This document shows, one piece after another, positions 16,858 through 26,127 of a stretch of DNA of 64,000 bases. The notes under the pieces are model-generated. The model made no database searches. It saw nothing but the letters and a program-made list of their open reading frames with translations, and was not told the origin of the DNA. The translations under genes and the position numbers were made by a program. Source of the DNA: Candidatus Chryseobacterium colombiense (lineage in GTDB: Bacteria > Bacteroidota > Bacteroidia > Flavobacteriales > Weeksellaceae); assembly GCA_029203185.1 (NCBI GenBank), contig CP119310.1, positions 1,798,001 through 1,862,000 on the forward strand, in the 5' to 3' direction. How positions within the stretch are numbered: position 1 is the stretch's first letter; each line of letters opens with the position of its first letter.

Positions 16858-18627
16858 TTAATACATCTTTTCAATCACATCCGCATATTTTTTCAGCACT
16901 ACATTTCTTTTTATTTTCAATGTAGGCGTGATCTCTCCGGAGTTAATTTCAAATTCGGCAGGCATTAAAGTAAATTTTTTCACCTTTTCAAAGTCTGATA
17001 AATGAGACTGTAATTCCTGTATTTTTTCTTTATAAAAATGAATTACTTTTTCATTTTTCACCACCTCCGTCCAGTTGGTATACGGAATATTATTTTTCTT
17101 GATAAAATCCTGTAAAAATTCGAAATTGGGAACAATAAGTGCGGAAACAAACTGTCTTGCTTCTGCAATTAAAACAATTTGCTGAATGAAATTATTATTG
17201 GTCAACAAATTTTCAATCTGTTGCGGAGCAATATATTTTCCGTTGGAAGTTTTCATAAGATCTTTCAAGCGGTCTGTAATCGTAAGGTTTCCTTTGTCAT
17301 CAATTTTTCCGGCATCACCGGTTTTAAACCATCCATCTTCCGTAAAGACCTTTTGAGTTTCCTCAGGTTTGTTGTAATACCCTTTCATGATCCCGTTTCC
17401 TCGGGCCTGGATTTCATCATCCTGATCAATACGGATTTCCACTCCCGGTAAAGCTTTTCCGCTTGTTCCGTGCTCGAAATGAGTTAAAGGAAACAACGTT
17501 AAAGTTGCCGTAGTTTCCGTCAGTCCATACCCTACCGTAACATGAATTCCTACAGATTCGAAGAATTTGGTGACTTCCGGTGATAAAGAAGCTCCACCAC
17601 AAGGTAAAAACCAAAGCCTTCCTCCCATTCTTTCTTTAATTTTACTGAAAACAAGCATTTCAGCAAAAGTTTCTTTTATTTTTAATCCGAAAGGAATTTC
17701 CTTTTCGTTTCTTTTTAATTCTGCAGTCTGCCATCCAATTTCTCGAGCCCAGTTGAAGATTTTTTTCTTTAATGATGAACCTTCTTCTGCCTTTTCCAAT
17801 ACTCCTGCATAAATCTTCTGAAAGAATCTCGGTACAGCGCACATCATCGTTGGCTTTACCTCTTCCAGGGCTTTTGCTATGTTTTTAGGGTCTTCAAGAA
17901 AATAGACACGAGCTCCACCATATAAACATAATAAGCTCCAGCTTCTTTCGAAAACGTGACTCAATGGTAAAAATGCCAGTGAAAGTTCTTCTTCAAAGTT
18001 TTTAAATTTAAAAAATTCGAAATGAGCATCGAAAGCTTTAATAAAGTTTCCGTGTGTTAACATTACCCCCTTTGGAGTTCCTGTTGTTCCGGAAGTATAG
18101 ATTAAGGTAGCAACATCTTCATCTTCTTTTTTACAGATTTCAAGCTTTGAAGACGATTTAGCAATAAAATCTTCCAGATAAAAGCTGCTGAATTCTTTTT
18201 TGATCCAGACTGCTTTTTTAGAAACAATAATGGTCTTAAGTTCGTTATCTTCCTTATGTAAAAGTTCCAGACACGCATCATACTGAGCCTGATCGCCTAC
18301 TAAAATAACTTTTGAATCAGAATCTTTAACGATATATTCTGCCTGTTCAGCATTATTCGTAGAGTAAATAGGAACTGTAATCGCGCCTATTGACATCGCA
18401 GCAAGATCAAAAATCATCCATTCGGAAGAATTATCTGAATAGATGGCCACTTTATCGTTTTCCTGAACTCCTGCTCCTTTAAGAGCATTCGCAGTTTTAT
18501 AGATAATCTCACTAAATTTTTTCCAGCTTAATTCCTTCCATCCCGCTTCTTTCTTTTTGAAACCAATAGCAGCTTTTATAGCGTATTTCTCTACATTTTT
18601 ATGGATAATTGCTTCTGCAAGATTCAT
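16858..18627 (-). CDS. Long-chain fatty-acid-CoA ligase (AMP-forming)
   Basis: ANL-superfamily enzyme of 589 residues that activates fatty acids with ATP and CoA. It carries the AMP-binding motif YTSGTTGTPKGV (about 177-188), GYGLTETTATLTLF, and the hinge region GWFKTGDAGKIDDKGNLTITDR with the late catalytic lysine. Chain-length preference is unknown. Its ATG directly abuts the stop of the upstream epimerase gene (zero-base gap), so the two are one transcript and may act on the same lipid-like substrate. Confidence 0.93.
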   Translation of the reverse strand: MNLAEAIIHKNVEKYAIKAAIGFKKKEAGWKELSWKKFSEIIYKTANALKGAGVQENDKVAIYSDNSSEWMIFDLAAMSIGAITVPIYSTNNAEQAEYIVKDSDSKVILVGDQAQYDACLELLHKEDNELKTIIVSKKAVWIKKEFSSFYLEDFIAKSSSKLEICKKEDEDVATLIYTSGTTGTPKGVMLTHGNFIKAFDAHFEFFKFKNFEEELSLAFLPLSHVFERSWSLLCLYGGARVYFLEDPKNIAKALEEVKPTMMCAVPRFFQKIYAGVLEKAEEGSSLKKKIFNWAREIGWQTAELKRNEKEIPFGLKIKETFAEMLVFSKIKERMGGRLWFLPCGGASLSPEVTKFFESVGIHVTVGYGLTETTATLTLFPLTHFEHGTSGKALPGVEIRIDQDDEIQARGNGIMKGYYNKPEETQKVFTEDGWFKTGDAGKIDDKGNLTITDRLKDLMKTSNGKYIAPQQIENLLTNNNFIQQIVLIAEARQFVSALIVPNFEFLQDFIKKNNIPYTNWTEVVKNEKVIHFYKEKIQELQSHLSDFEKVKKFTLMPAEFEINSGEITPTLKIKRNVVLKKYADVIEKMY

Positions 18628-19641
18628 TTATTTCTTCTGCTTTTTGTCGTTAATATAATTTTTCAAATGAAAATCAACACTTTCCGTTAATGGGATAAAC
18701 TGATAATCAAGTTTTTTTGTGATTTTCTCGTTTGAAATCACATTCAATGCCGATATAGATTCAATATTGGATTTGGTAATAATCCTCAGTGAAGGAATAA
18801 ACCATCCGAAAAGGATATTGGCCCACCTGCCTATATTTAATTGAAATTTTGAAAGAATTTTAGCATCCTTCAATCCTAAGGTTGACCTGATCTGATGTCC
18901 CAAATCAGCATATCTTTTATTTTCAGAAATCAGGATAAACCTTTCTCCGAAAGCATTCTTCTCCATCAGCTCAACAGCAATTTTAGCAACGTCTCTTATA
19001 TCTACATAGCTTGTTCCTCCGGAAAATGTAAAACCGTTTTTCTCAAAAGTAGGGAAAATATCTCCGCTGCTGTTTCCCCAGTTCCCGCTTCCAACGATCA
19101 TTCCGGGATTGATAATGATGGCGTTCAATCCTTCTGCAGAGGCTCTCCAGACTTCCATTTCGGAAAGGTGTTTTGAAATTGCATAAGCAGAATGTTCTTC
19201 TTTAGGATTAAAATCAGAGGTTTCGTCCAGCTCTCCTTTTTCATTAAAAGTATCAATTACCGCAATTGAACTTACATGAAGAAATTTTTTCACACCAGAA
19301 CCGTCACAAGCATATAAGAGGTTTTCTGTACCTTTTACATTTGTATGATACATTTCTTTTTCATCTTTAGGATGAAAACTTACTTTTGCAGCACAGTGAT
19401 ATACTTCCTCCACACCCTTCAAGGCATTCTGAAGGGAATGAATATCATCAAAGTCTACGTCTACCCATTCAATTTTGTTAAAGAAATCATCGGAATTTTC
19501 CGTATAATAGGTATACGAATGTTGTACTTCATTTAAATTGCTCGTCGGTCTTTTAGAAGCACGCACATTTTTTCCCTTTTTAAGAAGCTCCAAAACGATT
19601 ATTCTGCCTAAAATTCCGGTTGCACCCGTTACAAAAACCAT
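18628..19641 (-). CDS. NAD-dependent epimerase/dehydratase family protein
   Basis: Extended short-chain dehydrogenase of 337 residues: nucleotide-binding TGATGILGR at 5-13 and the catalytic pair Y153/K157 in SAYAISKHL. The general appearance resembles the 3-beta-HSD or dihydroflavonol-reductase-like subgroup rather than sugar epimerases. It is directly joined to the acyl-CoA ligase gene, suggesting a role in modifying an acyl or isoprenoid compound, but this is inference. Confidence 0.88.
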   Translation of the reverse strand: MVFVTGATGILGRIIVLELLKKGKNVRASKRPTSNLNEVQHSYTYYTENSDDFFNKIEWVDVDFDDIHSLQNALKGVEEVYHCAAKVSFHPKDEKEMYHTNVKGTENLLYACDGSGVKKFLHVSSIAVIDTFNEKGELDETSDFNPKEEHSAYAISKHLSEMEVWRASAEGLNAIIINPGMIVGSGNWGNSSGDIFPTFEKNGFTFSGGTSYVDIRDVAKIAVELMEKNAFGERFILISENKRYADLGHQIRSTLGLKDAKILSKFQLNIGRWANILFGWFIPSLRIITKSNIESISALNVISNEKITKKLDYQFIPLTESVDFHLKNYINDKKQKK

Positions 19642-20101
19642 CAGTTATTTTTACTTGATTGCTGGCTAAATTATGACAATATTTTCAATTGGTAATTCTT
19701 CATTTTGAATAAAAAAATTAACGAAAAACTACATATTGCAAATTTGCGACTTTTAAAACATATAATAAGAATTATTATCCATGAAAATACTCCACCGTTT
19801 TGAGAAAGCACTCTTAAAGCAACACATCCTTAAAATTCCAAATATAAAGCACAAAAAAAGGAAACTTATTGCTAAGTTCCCTATAAATATAATTTGTTAA
19901 TATGTTTTCTTAGAAATTTTTCATAATCTGTAACATTGTTAAAATTTTCATCAATAAAAATAAACATTTATTGAATTTTCAACTACAATAAAAGATTATT
20001 TTTAAACTTTCAACAAAACTAATTTACGTCTTTTTTCCCATATTAAAGAATAAAATAGTTTTTTAAGAAAACTTTAACAAAAATTAAATCTTTTACACTG
20101 A
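19642..20101. other. 460-base AT-rich intergenic region
   Basis: Very AT-rich, with no convincing protein gene. It holds a terminator-like hairpin oriented for the minus strand (19852-19881) lying about 220 bases beyond the end of the esterase gene, and a 39-codon plus-strand frame (19781-19900) that I do not accept as a gene. A short minus-strand RNA ending at the hairpin is possible. Confidence 0.5.
19852..19881 (-). terminator. Terminator-like hairpin, minus strand
   Basis: On the minus strand GGAACTTA and TAAGTTTCC form a stem around a four-base loop and are followed by TTTTTTT. It is distant from the nearest upstream minus-strand gene. Confidence 0.6.
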
Positions 20102-20881
20102 TTAATGGATCTCCAAAAAGTCTTTAACCACCGCCATAAAATCAACAGGATTATCTGCCTGAACCCAGTGTGCCGCATTTTTAACGGTGACAAACTGAGC
20201 TTTAGGAAACTGCTGTTTTATCGCAAAATGATCCTGAGGAAGAATATAGTTTGATTTTTCACCTGCAATAAAAAGTGTTTCTCCGTCAAACACCCCATAT
20301 TTTATAGCATTAGAAACAAACTCATTGTACTTCTCGGAGAGTGTTTTAAGATTAAATCTCCAGTTCAGTTTTTTATTCTCATCCCAGTACAGATTCTTTG
20401 TAAGAAACTGAATGGTAGATCTTTCAGGAATATATTGACTTAAAACCGCTTCTACATCACTTCTTGAAGCTACGGTATTAAAATCAACCGTCTCCAAGGC
20501 TTTAATAATTCCCTGATGATGGGGAGGATAGGCTTTTGGAGAAATATCAACCACAATAAGTTTTTCCACTTTTTCAGGATATTTTATTGCAAACTGCATC
20601 ACAGCTTTTCCACCTAATGAATGACCTAATACAAAAGCTTTTTCCATTCCGTAGTGATTCATGTAGTTAGCAATATCATCTGCCAAATCATCGTGGGACA
20701 TATTCTCAGAATGAAAACTTCGCCCATGATTTCTCAAATCAATAAGATGAACCGGTAAAAACTCTCCCAAATCTTTTCCGAAGCTTCCCCAGTTATCAAG
20801 CATTCCAAACAACCCGTGAAATACCAAAAGAGGTGTAGACGAAAGGTTCTCGCCAAATATTTTTGAATTTAAAATTTCCAT
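20102..20881 (-). CDS. Alpha/beta hydrolase (YbfF-like esterase)
   Basis: A 259-residue alpha/beta hydrolase with oxyanion-hole motif HGLFG (22-26), nucleophile elbow GHSLGG with S88, and a C-terminal catalytic histidine in AAHWVQADNP. The pattern HGLFGMLDNWGSFGKDL and LRNHGRSFHS follows E. coli YbfF, an acyl-ester hydrolase. Substrate not determined. It follows pdxJ by 66 bases on the same strand and may share its transcript. Confidence 0.9.
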   Translation of the reverse strand: MEILNSKIFGENLSSTPLLVFHGLFGMLDNWGSFGKDLGEFLPVHLIDLRNHGRSFHSENMSHDDLADDIANYMNHYGMEKAFVLGHSLGGKAVMQFAIKYPEKVEKLIVVDISPKAYPPHHQGIIKALETVDFNTVASRSDVEAVLSQYIPERSTIQFLTKNLYWDENKKLNWRFNLKTLSEKYNEFVSNAIKYGVFDGETLFIAGEKSNYILPQDHFAIKQQFPKAQFVTVKNAAHWVQADNPVDFMAVVKDFLEIH

Positions 20882-20947
20882 AATTTTATTTAAGAAGTTA
20901 GAAAATTAGAGGCCGATAAATATTCAAACCTCAATAATATCCCATTT

Positions 20948-21673
20948 CTATTGAGGCCATTTTGCCAATCGCTTCAAATATGCCTGAACCGTATTTTCCA
21001 ATCCCATATATAACGCTTCTGAAACCAGAGCATGCCCAATGGAGACCTCCAACAGATTCGGAATATGATCTGCAAAATATTTTAAATTATCTAAGCTTAA
21101 ATCATGACCTGCATTTAGACCCAATCCATAATCAGTAGCTACGACTGCGGTTTCGTAATAAGGTTTAATAGCCAATTCTTTATTTAATGTATAGTTTTTT
21201 GCATAAGCTTCTGTGTACAATTCAATTCTGTCTGCACCGGCTTTTGCTGCATATTCTACCAACTCGGGATTAGGATCCAGGAAAATAGAAGTACGGATTC
21301 CTGCATTTTTAAATTCAGCAATGATTTCAGTAAGAAAACTTACATGTTTTAGGGTATCCCAACCTGCATTTGACGTAATGGCATCATCTGCATCCGGAAC
21401 CAAAGTTACCTGCTCCGGTTTCACCTCTAAAACCATATCAATAAACTGACGATGGGGATTCCCTTCAATATTGAATTCTGTAGTTACAAGTGGTTTAAGA
21501 TCATAGACATCTTTTCTGGTAATGTGTCTCTCGTCCGGTCTCGGATGAATCGTGATTCCCTGTCCTCCAAATTCCTGAATTTTAACAGCTGCTTCTGTTA
21601 CACTTGGCGTTTCGCCTCCTCTTGCATTTCTTAATGTCGCAATTTTATTGATATTGACACTTAGTTTTGTCAT
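20948..21673 (-). CDS. pdxJ: Pyridoxine 5'-phosphate synthase
   Basis: TIM-barrel enzyme that condenses 1-deoxyxylulose 5-phosphate with 3-amino-2-oxopropyl phosphate to give pyridoxine 5'-phosphate (vitamin B6). The 241 residues match the family from the N-terminal LSVNINKIATLRNARGG through HPRPDERHI and the C-terminal EVSIGHALVSEAL. It starts 10 bases after the MscS channel gene, so both are likely co-transcribed. Confidence 0.96.
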   Translation of the reverse strand: MTKLSVNINKIATLRNARGGETPSVTEAAVKIQEFGGQGITIHPRPDERHITRKDVYDLKPLVTTEFNIEGNPHRQFIDMVLEVKPEQVTLVPDADDAITSNAGWDTLKHVSFLTEIIAEFKNAGIRTSIFLDPNPELVEYAAKAGADRIELYTEAYAKNYTLNKELAIKPYYETAVVATDYGLGLNAGHDLSLDNLKYFADHIPNLLEVSIGHALVSEALYMGLENTVQAYLKRLAKWPQ

Positions 21674-21683
21674 TTTTACTATT

Positions 21684-22952
21684 TTAAATTTTAATATTAA
21701 CCTGCATCACTTCCAGATCAAATTCCTTAGAAGCAACTAACAGATGATCAAAAATATCCGACTGAATCTGTTCAAAATGTTCCCATTTCGAATCATTGGT
21801 AAAGCAGTAGATTTCCAAAGGCAATCCTTGCGATGTAATTTCCATTTGTCTCACCAACACAGTTTCTGACTGATCGATATTTTTATTATTTCTGAGATAT
21901 TCGTATGCGTATTTTCTAAAAGTCCCAATATTGGTAAGCTGCTTTCCATTAATAATTTTATCCGGATGCGTCATGTTACTTCTCTGTTCATTCAGCTCAT
22001 CTCTTTTTCGTAAAAGATACTCTTTCAATAAATTAATTTCCAGCAATTTATCAAACATTTCATCATCTAAAAACTTAAATGATTTTATATTGAAAATGAT
22101 AGATTTTTTTATTCTTCTGGTATTACTTTCAGACATCACCTGAAGATTTTTCACCTCTGTACTCATGAGATCATACGTGGGAATTGTAGAGACCGTTTTA
22201 TCGAAGCTCTGAATTCTGGTGGTAAGCAGAGTAATATCCTCTATTGTTCCTTCCAGGTTATATTTAGGAATTCCGATCCAGTCACCGACTTTCATATTTT
22301 TAGAAGTTGCCACGTGAATACCTGTCACAAAACCTAAAATAGTATCCCTGAAAACTAACACCAAAACCGCTGTAATTGCCCCTAAACTTCCTACAATAGT
22401 GGTTCCTTTGATCCCAAAAATTACACAGATCCCCACAATTGAGAAAATAAAGATTCCAAGGATTTTCATGGTTTCCGAAATAGCATTTAACGCCATTATC
22501 TTGTAAAAATCCTGCTTTATGCTAAAATAATTTCTAAAAGCAGTTAATCCTCGATACAACATTCCCGCAAAGATCAAAACCACCCCTAAATTAATGGATC
22601 TGATGATAAATGTATTCGTTATAGGAATTGCTTTCGGAGGAAATATAAAAGCCTGTAGACTCGCCACAACTCCCAAAGCAATAAAATGAGCTACAGAGTT
22701 GCTTACTCTGGATTCATAAATGGATTTAATGACAGGGTATTTTTTCTCATTCTGAAAAAAACGGAAAATAAAATTAATGACAGGCTTTAATATAAAATCT
22801 ACCAGTAAAAACAAGGCAACAAGCAACGCCAGTTTTACAATCAGATGAACAACCCAGTCAAAACCGGCAGGCGAAATCTTGCTTATATAAATATAAAGCT
22901 GATAGCTAAGATCCTGTATAAAGTTTCTTGTTTCTTGTAGTTGATCATTCAT
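21684..22952 (-). CDS. MscS family mechanosensitive ion channel (YbdG-like)
   Basis: Inner membrane channel of 422 residues with about five membrane helices, then the MscS core helix and beta domain: GSLGAITAVLVLVFRDTILG followed by KVGDWIGIP and an extended C-terminal soluble part. The arrangement resembles E. coli YbdG, an osmotic-stress channel. A GTG one codon upstream (22955) is possible, but the ATG at 22952 is preferred because a -7 element ends five bases before it. Confidence 0.88.
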   Translation of the reverse strand: MNDQLQETRNFIQDLSYQLYIYISKISPAGFDWVVHLIVKLALLVALFLLVDFILKPVINFIFRFFQNEKKYPVIKSIYESRVSNSVAHFIALGVVASLQAFIFPPKAIPITNTFIIRSINLGVVLIFAGMLYRGLTAFRNYFSIKQDFYKIMALNAISETMKILGIFIFSIVGICVIFGIKGTTIVGSLGAITAVLVLVFRDTILGFVTGIHVATSKNMKVGDWIGIPKYNLEGTIEDITLLTTRIQSFDKTVSTIPTYDLMSTEVKNLQVMSESNTRRIKKSIIFNIKSFKFLDDEMFDKLLEINLLKEYLLRKRDELNEQRSNMTHPDKIINGKQLTNIGTFRKYAYEYLRNNKNIDQSETVLVRQMEITSQGLPLEIYCFTNDSKWEHFEQIQSDIFDHLLVASKEFDLEVMQVNIKI

Positions 22953-22957
22953 CACAG

Positions 22958-22965
22958 CAAATTTA
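22958..22965 (-). promoter_or_regulatory. -7 promoter element before mscS-like gene
   Basis: Minus-strand TAAATTTG, exact TAnnTTTG, five bases before the ATG: another candidate leaderless start. Confidence 0.55.
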
Positions 22966-23173
22966 GGAAAATTAAGACTGAGTTTTATTACAATTTTTCT
23001 ATCAATTTTCGTCCCAAAATTGATTATCCCATAATATTTATTACGAATATTTCAAAAATATCAAATTCACTACAACAACGATAAACAAATAAAAATTTAA
23101 CTAAAAATAAACAATATAAATTAATTATCTTAAAAATATTACGCATTTAACAATTTTATATCAATTATTTATT

Positions 23174-23181
23174 TACATTTG
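23174..23181 (+). promoter_or_regulatory. -7 promoter element before lipoprotein gene
   Basis: TACATTTG, exact TAnnTTTG, 32 bases before the ATG at 23214. Confidence 0.5.
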
Positions 23182-23213
23182 ATTAAAACTAAACAAATCA
23201 AAATCAAATACAT

Positions 23214-24407
23214 ATGAGAAAACACTACTTATTTATTATGCTGTGTGCATTCACAGTTTTAATTAATTGTAAAGGAGATGAGTCGATCATCACTCCCGAC
23301 GAAAATCCTTCCACGGTTCTCCAAACCGGAAAAGTTGAAGGAAGAGTAATGGCCAACAACGGAACAAAACCTATCGGTGGAGCTCTTGTTTTCACAATTG
23401 ACAGTGACAGCAAAGTATACAACACGTATTCTGATGCTAACGGAAATTTCAGTCTTACTGCTCCGGAAGGCAATACTATTCTTCACATTCAGACCGGCGG
23501 CGGACATAATTTCAGAACAGAAATTCCGATCACTGTAAAAAAGAACGAAACCCTTACCATTCCTGTTACAGAATCTAAACTTACACAGGTTGCTAAAATG
23601 GCTTATGTGAAAGGAAGTTATGATAAGATTGAAGACATTATTACCGCACTGGGATATACAGCCACAGAAATCACTTATCAGGATCTGAAAAACCTTTCTA
23701 AAATTGCACAGTATGATATTATCTTTCTGAATTGCGGATCCAGAGGAACAACCCAAACAGGAACCAGCACTCCAAGCAATGATGCATTGGTGTATACCAA
23801 TCTTTCAACTTTTGTAACCAATGGAGGAAGTTTGTATAGCTCAGACTGGGCTTCTGCCTATCTTGTAGGAGGCGACACGAATACAACGACATGTAATGCT
23901 CCCGGAGGTTTCATTAATGACAATTTACTTTGCCTAAAAAATACAGGATCAGTAGGAATGTATGCTGGCTGTACAGTTTCAAATACAGCTTTGGCAACTG
24001 CTATTGGCTTCAATACACTAGACATTAATTATGATTTAACAGCGTGGGAAAAAATCCAGACTTATGATCCTACTTTCTGGGAAGTATTGGTAGAAAAAAA
24101 CAACGAGGCTCTAATGATCCGTACAGGGCATTACACCAATGCTTCTGCTCCTCAAACGTCGGTAGGAACATCCAGCAATAATAATTATATGACAATCTGC
24201 CATCACACTTCCAATGGGAATAATATTACCATTACAATCAATGCAAATGCATGGGCAGCTCATCAGGCTCACGGAGATACACAAGGTCCTTGTTCTGGAG
24301 GAAATTCAAACAGTGGCAAAATTTATTACACCACTTTCCATAATCACGCCACCGGAAATATCGGTAAAGCTGAGCCTATTCTGGAATACGTCATCTTAAA
24401 TCTTTAG
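23214..24407 (+). CDS. Surface-type lipoprotein with carboxypeptidase-regulatory-like domain
   Basis: A 397-residue lipoprotein: signal peptide with lipobox LINC and lipidated cysteine C19. The residues after it, KGDES, are lysine then acidic, resembling the Bacteroidota lipoprotein export signal, so it may be exposed at the cell surface. Residues about 40-115 form a carboxypeptidase-regulatory-like beta-sandwich (KVEGRVMANNGTKP, SDANGNFSLTAP). The rest (about 125-397) looks like an alpha/beta domain with IIFLNCGSRG and GGSLYSSDWA, reminiscent of ThuA/GATase-like folds, but I cannot assign a function. Confidence 0.8.
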   Translation: MRKHYLFIMLCAFTVLINCKGDESIITPDENPSTVLQTGKVEGRVMANNGTKPIGGALVFTIDSDSKVYNTYSDANGNFSLTAPEGNTILHIQTGGGHNFRTEIPITVKKNETLTIPVTESKLTQVAKMAYVKGSYDKIEDIITALGYTATEITYQDLKNLSKIAQYDIIFLNCGSRGTTQTGTSTPSNDALVYTNLSTFVTNGGSLYSSDWASAYLVGGDTNTTTCNAPGGFINDNLLCLKNTGSVGMYAGCTVSNTALATAIGFNTLDINYDLTAWEKIQTYDPTFWEVLVEKNNEALMIRTGHYTNASAPQTSVGTSSNNNYMTICHHTSNGNNITITINANAWAAHQAHGDTQGPCSGGNSNSGKIYYTTFHNHATGNIGKAEPILEYVILNL

Positions 24408-24438
24408 TCTCAATCATAAACGTAGTGTAAACATGCGA

Positions 24439-24467
24439 AGTGGCTTTTTAAAAAGCCACTTTTTTTA
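24439..24467 (+). terminator. Intrinsic terminator after lipoprotein gene
   Basis: AAGTGGCTTTTT pairs with AAAAAGCCACTT and runs into a T tract. Confidence 0.85.
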
Positions 24468-24491
24468 TATCTTGCATAGACAATTAAAGAA

Positions 24492-24983
24492 ATGGATACA
24501 GCATTAATCAATATTTTCTGTCTGATTTTATTAATCATAGGAATTTTAGGAACTTTCCTGCCTATTCTACCCGGATTATTACTAAGCATTTGCGGACTAT
24601 TAATTTATAAATTCGGAACTGATGCTGACTTACCGATGATTTACATTTGGGCATTCGGAATTTTAACCTTAGTTTCTGTAGTTTTGAGCTATGTAATTCC
24701 TGCAAAAACGACAAAAAAATATGGTGGAACCCGTTGGGGAAGTATCGGATCTGTAGTAGGAACCATTGTAGGAATGTTTTTACCTATTCCGCTAGGTTTT
24801 CTGATTGGAATGTTTGCCGGAGTTTTTATCGGGGAATTATTACACGACAGCAAAGACATGAATAAAGCCCTAAAATCCACCAAAGGAGCCTTCGTTGGAT
24901 TTATCTACGGGACAGGTTTCAGTTTTGTAGTCGGTGTGGCAATGTTTTTGGTTGTAGTTTTAAATATGCTCAATATTATTTAA
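24492..24983 (+). CDS. DUF456 domain-containing membrane protein
   Basis: A 163-residue, glycine-rich membrane protein with about four helices. The run GTFLPILPGLLLSICGLLIYKFG and the conserved GGTRWGSIGSVVGTIVG segment mark DUF456, a family without known function. It begins after a terminator, and the next gene follows after 10 bases, so it probably heads a two-gene unit with the small lipoprotein. Confidence 0.88.
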   Translation: MDTALINIFCLILLIIGILGTFLPILPGLLLSICGLLIYKFGTDADLPMIYIWAFGILTLVSVVLSYVIPAKTTKKYGGTRWGSIGSVVGTIVGMFLPIPLGFLIGMFAGVFIGELLHDSKDMNKALKSTKGAFVGFIYGTGFSFVVGVAMFLVVVLNMLNII

Positions 24984-24993
24984 CAAAGAAATT

Positions 24994-25512
24994 ATGTTAC
25001 ACAAAACCATCATATTCAGTTTAGGATTATTGTTTTTAATCAACTGTAATGCTCAAAAAGAAACCAAAACCTCAACAAAAGTGAACGTTGACAAAACCGG
25101 AGTGACACAAGCAAACAGCAAAGACGGAGAAATCATCTACTTCAGTGAAGGTGAAAACAAATTTCTGAAAGAATATCAAATGAATGTAACCTTCAAAGGA
25201 ATTTCTGAAGACAGCCGTTGTCCGAAAGACGTAAATTGTATTTGGGCGGGAGTTGCCGTTGCCCAAGTTGAAGTGATGGGAACTGCAACACGACCAATGA
25301 CTCTAAATCTTGCAAGTATTGATAACAAAGGTAGGAATTACAGTACATCAACGGATTTCAATGGGTATACGATTTCCTTAGTTGATATTCAGCCTTATCC
25401 CGGAGCAGCAGAAGGAACCAAAGCACTCAACGGAAAATATAAAATCGGGATTACCATCAAAAAGGCAGGAGAAACTCCTACCACGAAACAGGCTTCTTCC
25501 CTTTTGAAATAA
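24994..25512 (+). CDS. Putative lipoprotein with SRCPxDVxCIWAG motif
   Basis: A 172-residue protein with lipobox FLINC (C18). The mature part contains the motif SRCPKDVNCIWAG, with two cysteines likely joined by a disulfide, found in many small Bacteroidota envelope proteins of unknown role; the remainder is beta-rich. It follows the DUF456 gene by 10 bases. Its final 35 bases overlap the end of the convergent ung gene, an unusually long tail-to-tail overlap. Confidence 0.75.
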   Translation: MLHKTIIFSLGLLFLINCNAQKETKTSTKVNVDKTGVTQANSKDGEIIYFSEGENKFLKEYQMNVTFKGISEDSRCPKDVNCIWAGVAVAQVEVMGTATRPMTLNLASIDNKGRNYSTSTDFNGYTISLVDIQPYPGAAEGTKALNGKYKIGITIKKAGETPTTKQASSLLK

Positions 25513-26119
25513 GGTATTCGTTAATTTTCGAAAAAGGTTTGCTTCCGAAAAATCCTCTGTGAACAGAAAACGGAGACGGATGTGCAGATTTCAAAATAAA
25601 ATGCTTAGCCGGATCGATGAGTTCGGCTTTTTTTTGTGCAAAAGCGCCCCACAATACGAAAACTACATTCTCTTTTTTATCCGAAATTTCCTTAATAATA
25701 AAATCTGTGAATTTTTCCCAGCCCAAATCTTTGTGGGAGTTCGGAGAATGGGCACGAACCGTAAGTGTAGCATTCAACAACAAAACACCTTGTTTCCCCC
25801 AGTCGTCCAACTCTTTTGAAGTTCTTACTATTCCCAAATCATCCTTTAACTCAATGAAAATATTTTTTAATGAAGGCGGTGCAGTAACCTGTTCGGAAAC
25901 AGAAAAACACAACCCATTTGCCTGGTAATCGTTATGATAAGGATCCTGCCCGATAATCACTACCTCAATATCTTCGAAAGGCGTAATTTCCAACGCCCTG
26001 AAAATCTGATTTTTCGGTGGGAAAACTTTTGTTGTCGCATATTCGTGTTTTACTTTTTCCCAAAGATTGGTAAAGTATTCTGTTTTTTTGATGGGGGCTA
26101 ATATTTCTGTCCAGGTCAT
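25478..26119 (-). CDS. ung: Uracil-DNA glycosylase
   Basis: Family 1 UDG that excises uracil from DNA in base excision repair. The 213-residue protein has the water-activating loop GQDPYH (57-62, catalytic D59), the uracil-binding LLNATLTV and the DNA-intercalation loop HPSPFSVHRGFFG with H180. Full length. The C-terminal codons overlap the lipoprotein gene on the other strand by 35 bases. The membrane-protein gene on the same strand ends eight bases upstream. Confidence 0.97.
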   Translation of the reverse strand: MTWTEILAPIKKTEYFTNLWEKVKHEYATTKVFPPKNQIFRALEITPFEDIEVVIIGQDPYHNDYQANGLCFSVSEQVTAPPSLKNIFIELKDDLGIVRTSKELDDWGKQGVLLLNATLTVRAHSPNSHKDLGWEKFTDFIIKEISDKKENVVFVLWGAFAQKKAELIDPAKHFILKSAHPSPFSVHRGFFGSKPFSKINEYLISKGKKPVSW

Positions 26120-26127
26120 TTTTAAAT

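Noticed and set aside
19781..19900. 39-codon plus-strand frame in the AT-rich gap
   Set aside because: Basic, low-complexity translation, no promoter match, and a minus-strand terminator hairpin lies inside it.
23259..23756. 165-codon minus-strand frame opposite the surface lipoprotein
   Set aside because: Cysteine- and phenylalanine-rich nonsense-like translation; the plus frame has signal peptide and domain.
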